Position numbers and translations under genes: made by a program
NCBI RefSeq assembly: GCF_000003605.2
Contig: NW_003124907.1
Span: 10,764 to 36,233 of the forward strand
DNA from: Saccoglossus kowalevskii
Taxonomy: Eukaryota > Hemichordata > Enteropneusta > Harrimaniidae
Direction: 5' to 3'
DNA length: 25,470 nt
Part shown: positions 22,340 to 25,470 of the stretch, one piece after another
Position numbering within the stretch: the stretch's first letter is position 1
Layout: the number at the start of each line of letters is the position of its first letter
Notes under the pieces: model-generated
What the model was told of the DNA's origin: nothing
The model's database searches: none
The model's input: the letters and a program-made list of their open reading frames with translations, nothing else

Positions 22340-24959
22340 TTATTTACAATCAGCATGACGATCATTGTGTTCGAATGCTTCTGCCATCTCGTTAATCGTC
22401 GAATAGCCCTGCAGTTCGTCGTCTTCTGTTCCGATTCCATTACGGTTGCCACACATTCCACATATATGTTTTGTATCCGGATGTAATAATATTATTTCAA
22501 CCATATGTATCTTGCAATCGAAAATCACTCTATACTGATCGAATGTCTCAAACGTAAAAATGTTACCATCTTTCTGCACGCTTCCCATCCCGGGCCAAAC
22601 GTGAGGAAACTTTGTCCAATCATCTCCATTAAACTGTGAAAATAAAACAGACTAGTCAGTGAAATATAGAAGATATTCTAATAAAATTTAGAATAAGTTA
22701 TATTTTGTTCGTACTTTCTAGGATGTACTTCTATGTTCTCGTGGGACAGAAAATACACATTCTAAATTCTTCTTTATGTAGTTTTCTAATTCTAGATCTG
22801 ATTCAATTTTTGGCATAATACCTAAACATTTTGTGTCACTTGTATAGTGTTAATATAGGACAACAATTTTACAGAATGTGAAATTTAACTTAGTGTCTTG
22901 CATGATATTCATCCACTATAAATTGTTCCCAAAAGTTTTTCATACAGAAAAGTTCCATATTTAAAGATATATGTTTAGGTATTATGTCTGTGTTAAGGAT
23001 GTAGTAGAGGTTATTGCTTTTGCAATTACATAACACATTTCTGAAGTAACATATTCGTTGACTCCCATTAAATTTTATATTTTTAGAAAGCTTATTTTTT
23101 CAAATAATATGAAATAAACACAAAAATGGAACCCTGTAATCACGTGGTCACTGTGCAAATAGAGAGATGTTATTTTCGAAGAAACCGAAATAAGGCCACA
23201 GAAATAAAGTTCACGGTACTTAGAGATACTATACAAGGTTTGAATTAAATTTCGCACTTAGTATAATATTGCGTGACCTAGATTGTGACCTCATAACACT
23301 TTTTAAAAGCATCTTCAACGTTGTTTTGAAATTTCTGTTGAATATGCATTAAGGTATATATGACGTCATTATATCACACTCAAGATTGACATTGTCACTC
23401 ACCCTAAATGAGCAGTCATCAGGAATGAACTCAGTAAATTGCTCAGGAGAACGAAGTCGATTTAATCTCAAGCTCACAACCCTTGTGTGTCCATTATTAT
23501 TGGGGTGTTCATTTTTAGTACTGACTGTGACGAGTTTCTGCTGAACTTTACCATTTCTTTTGTTGCACCAAGCAAGAAGCATATATGTACAGTTGCCCAT
23601 GAATGTGTACTTGTAACCATCAAATGTCTCGTAGTGAGGGTCACCTTTCACGATGCAGTCTTGATGAAAAAAAGATAGATGTGCATATTAAGGTAAACAA
23701 GAGAAGTGCATTCTAATGACGAAAGATAAACGCATTTTATCGAGCCCTGATAACAACGGTAGAAGTACTCAATATAGCTGAAAAATACACCAGTGAAAGA
23801 ACCAGTGGCCGTTTGATGACGTTTTCTGTCGATCTACTCGATTAAAGGTACTTTATTTCACTCGGAATCTTTAATGAGCTCTCATCTTTTATCTTTTAAA
23901 TCGAAGTATCGTTTATTTCGTTTTTTTCTCGATTTATCTGCTTGCGAGATGCAAAACAAATTAAAAATAAAATGAAACAAACTAAAAAAAATAGAATGAT
24001 TTTTAAAACGTATGGCATATCACTTACGTGGTCCATCCTCTCGCTTCACAACTGACTTGAATATAAATATTTATACATATATGCAGCATAAGAACAGAGA
24101 GTAGGTACAAAACAAAAAAAATAAATTGTTGATTGACAGATTCACCACGAGAGTCACATTTAAATTGTTCACAATGATAAGTATTAAACAATCCACTAGA
24201 TACCTAACTAGAGTTAACCACGTAACGCCAAAATTACCCTTCATTAATTGTATCGTCTTTTAAGAATTGGTAGACAGTAGACTAAGTTGTCAATATAGTT
24301 TGACACAGTAGCTGCAATACAGGCTATTGACTTCAACGACAATCACTCAGACTTGGGAATTACAACGCCACAGTTGCACATTACAGTTGTAGATGTATTC
24401 ATTCGATTCACTGTATGCGACCTACACTGTCACCTATCAATTTAAATCGACTACACAAAATAGAAACACTGACCAACTCATCTATGTTGGCTACGCCAGT
24501 ACGTTATATCCCATACAAAAGCGTTAACATCATACAGAATCACTATATATCTCAATGATTTAAAACTATATTATTTTGAATATTCTACAAGCAGTGCATA
24601 TAATACCACTGTAAACAATGGGTCAGATTATTTGCTGACATGGTAACTACATGCAATACGTGGCATAATATATTATGTACCATAACTTTAACCCTTTCTA
24701 GCTTGTCCATGACTGTGTGCCCGAGGCTCGCCGTTCCCAACGATGTACGGTAGTAAATATATAACAAGATAATCAAGTTATGTGACAAGGAGAACACGAA
24801 TGAGGGGACTGCTTTTACATATGCGTCATGTTATTGAATTAAAAGGGACAAGTATCATTTTGTATAAAGAGTCGTAAAAATAATACATACATGAACCGAT
24901 GCTCCTTTAACAGTGGTGCTACACAGCATCATCACCACTACAATGATCGTTAGATACAT
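22340..24959 (-). CDS. Secreted single-VWD-domain protein A (215 aa)
   Basis: Coding exons: 24959-24891, 24055-24028, 23659-23403 and 22633-22340, with intron phases 0, 1, 0 and a stop (TAA) at 22340-22342. A further exon from 22105 would be 3' UTR. Residues 1-20 are a signal peptide (MYLTIIVVVMMLCSTTVKGA), followed by a Lys-Arg pair in the 28-nt exon (SVVKREDGP). The VWD domain starts [13 protein letters not shown] (residue 38 on) and has [17 protein letters not shown] around 175-188. Eight mature Cys (34, 56, 64, 115, 158, 176, 179, 214) match gene B one for one. Exon 4 is about 85 percent identical to B at protein level and very close at DNA level. It lacks the C8 and TIL modules that usually follow VWD in mucins, so it is an unusually small stand-alone VWD protein. 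Function is unknown. Confidence 0.85.
24028..24055 (-). CDS. 28-nt microexon of VWD gene A
   Basis: The acceptor reads AGTTCAAG-like (TCAAG before the exon) and the donor is GTAAGTG. It encodes SVVKREDGP plus one base. The KR pair could be a propeptide cleavage site; gene B has only a single Arg here (MRQ), so cleavage may not be shared. Confidence 0.75.
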
Positions 24960-25052
24960 CTTATAGTCGGACAAATTGAACAAGAAAGTGATAAACCTGT
25001 TATATCACACGGGAACAAAAACTACGCGCCTTTTACTTGTTACAACCAATAT

Positions 25053-25159
25053 CAGCTGTGAATAAGCGAACGTGTTTTAAATGATAACTATAGTATGTTT
25101 ATGGGATAATGTCAGCTTGGACCAGTATGCTCACTTTGCAATTGTTTTAGATTACACAG
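25053..25159 (-). promoter_or_regulatory. Upstream conserved blocks of VWD gene A
   Basis: CAGCTG at 25053-25058 lies about 94 bases upstream of the ATG within TATTCACAGCTG on the minus strand. ATTGTTTTAGATTACACAG lies at 25141-25159 on the plus strand. Both match the blocks upstream of gene B in sequence, order and approximate distance. They may be transcription-factor sites kept after tandem duplication. Confidence 0.45.
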
Positions 25160-25406
25160 AAATAACCGGAAATTGGATTGCCAAGTATCGGCGGTTTTGA
25201 ATGAATTATATTATATCACATTATATTATGCCATTCTGTTGAAATCTGCTCGTAAACTGCATCTAGACCCAGAACGAGCATACCAAAATATGGATATGCT
25301 TTTTTTTTATCACGGCTGAGTCAACTAAAGTTATCTTTTGTCAATAATATCGAATGTCCCTCAATGGCAAGCCGATGACCCACTTTGTCATGAAGCGTAA
25401 ATGTCC

Positions 25407-25415
25407 TATATAAAG
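25407..25415 (+). promoter_or_regulatory. Possible TATA box for a plus-strand gene beyond the window
   Basis: TATATAAAG matches the TATA consensus well on the plus strand, 55 bases from the window end. It could belong to a divergent gene starting just past the edge. In AT-rich DNA this may be chance. Confidence 0.2.
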
Positions 25416-25470
25416 GTTGATACGACAAGATAAACCATTGGAATTTAAAAGCAAAAACAAAAAGCAAGAG

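Noticed and set aside
24585..24797. 70-aa minus-strand open frame in the first intron of VWD gene A
   Set aside because: It lacks splice sites and a counterpart in the paralogue B.

Overview
This is an animal genome window, most likely from a marine invertebrate. The evidence is AT-rich DNA, many short exons with GT/AG introns, signal-peptide first exons, extracellular cysteine-rich domains (VWD, defensin-like) and non-autonomous DNA transposons, including a hAT-type element with a perfect 8-bp target-site duplication. I cannot name the species. All convincing genes lie on the minus strand, so transcription runs from right to left. I built the exon models by hand from splice sites, intron phase and domain logic; no transcript was available. 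Layout, right to left: (A) 24959-22340 is a five-exon gene for a secreted 215-aa protein with one von Willebrand factor type D (VWD) domain. (B) 21457-17698 is its tandem paralogue, 210 aa, with the same exon order and phases, a 28-nt second exon and conserved upstream blocks. (D) 17267-11148 is a phase-consistent chain of six small exons with weak resemblance to the N-terminal domain of IgGFc-binding (FCGBP-like) proteins; it is incomplete. (C) 5416-2045 is a ten-exon gene for a secreted 346-aa protein that joins a beta-defensin-like cysteine module, a proline-rich linker and a VWD domain. The VWD domains of A, B and C share a phase-0 intron at the same place, have the CGxxGN motif at the same residue of the following exon, and have their last cysteine near the C-terminus. 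In B and C that cysteine is encoded in a tiny coding part of a final exon. Between and within the genes are a 901-bp foldback element with mirror-image tandem-repeat arms (11269-12169), a 159-bp hAT MITE (13468-13626), a 126-bp palindromic element (15751-15876), a 127-bp assembly gap (10696-10822) and several degenerate repeats. The left 1.9 kb and much of 5.4-11.1 kb hold no gene I can defend. Working hypothesis (inference): this is a locus of secreted VWD-type, mucus- or immune-related proteins that grew by tandem duplication, in which one member acquired a defensin-like domain.
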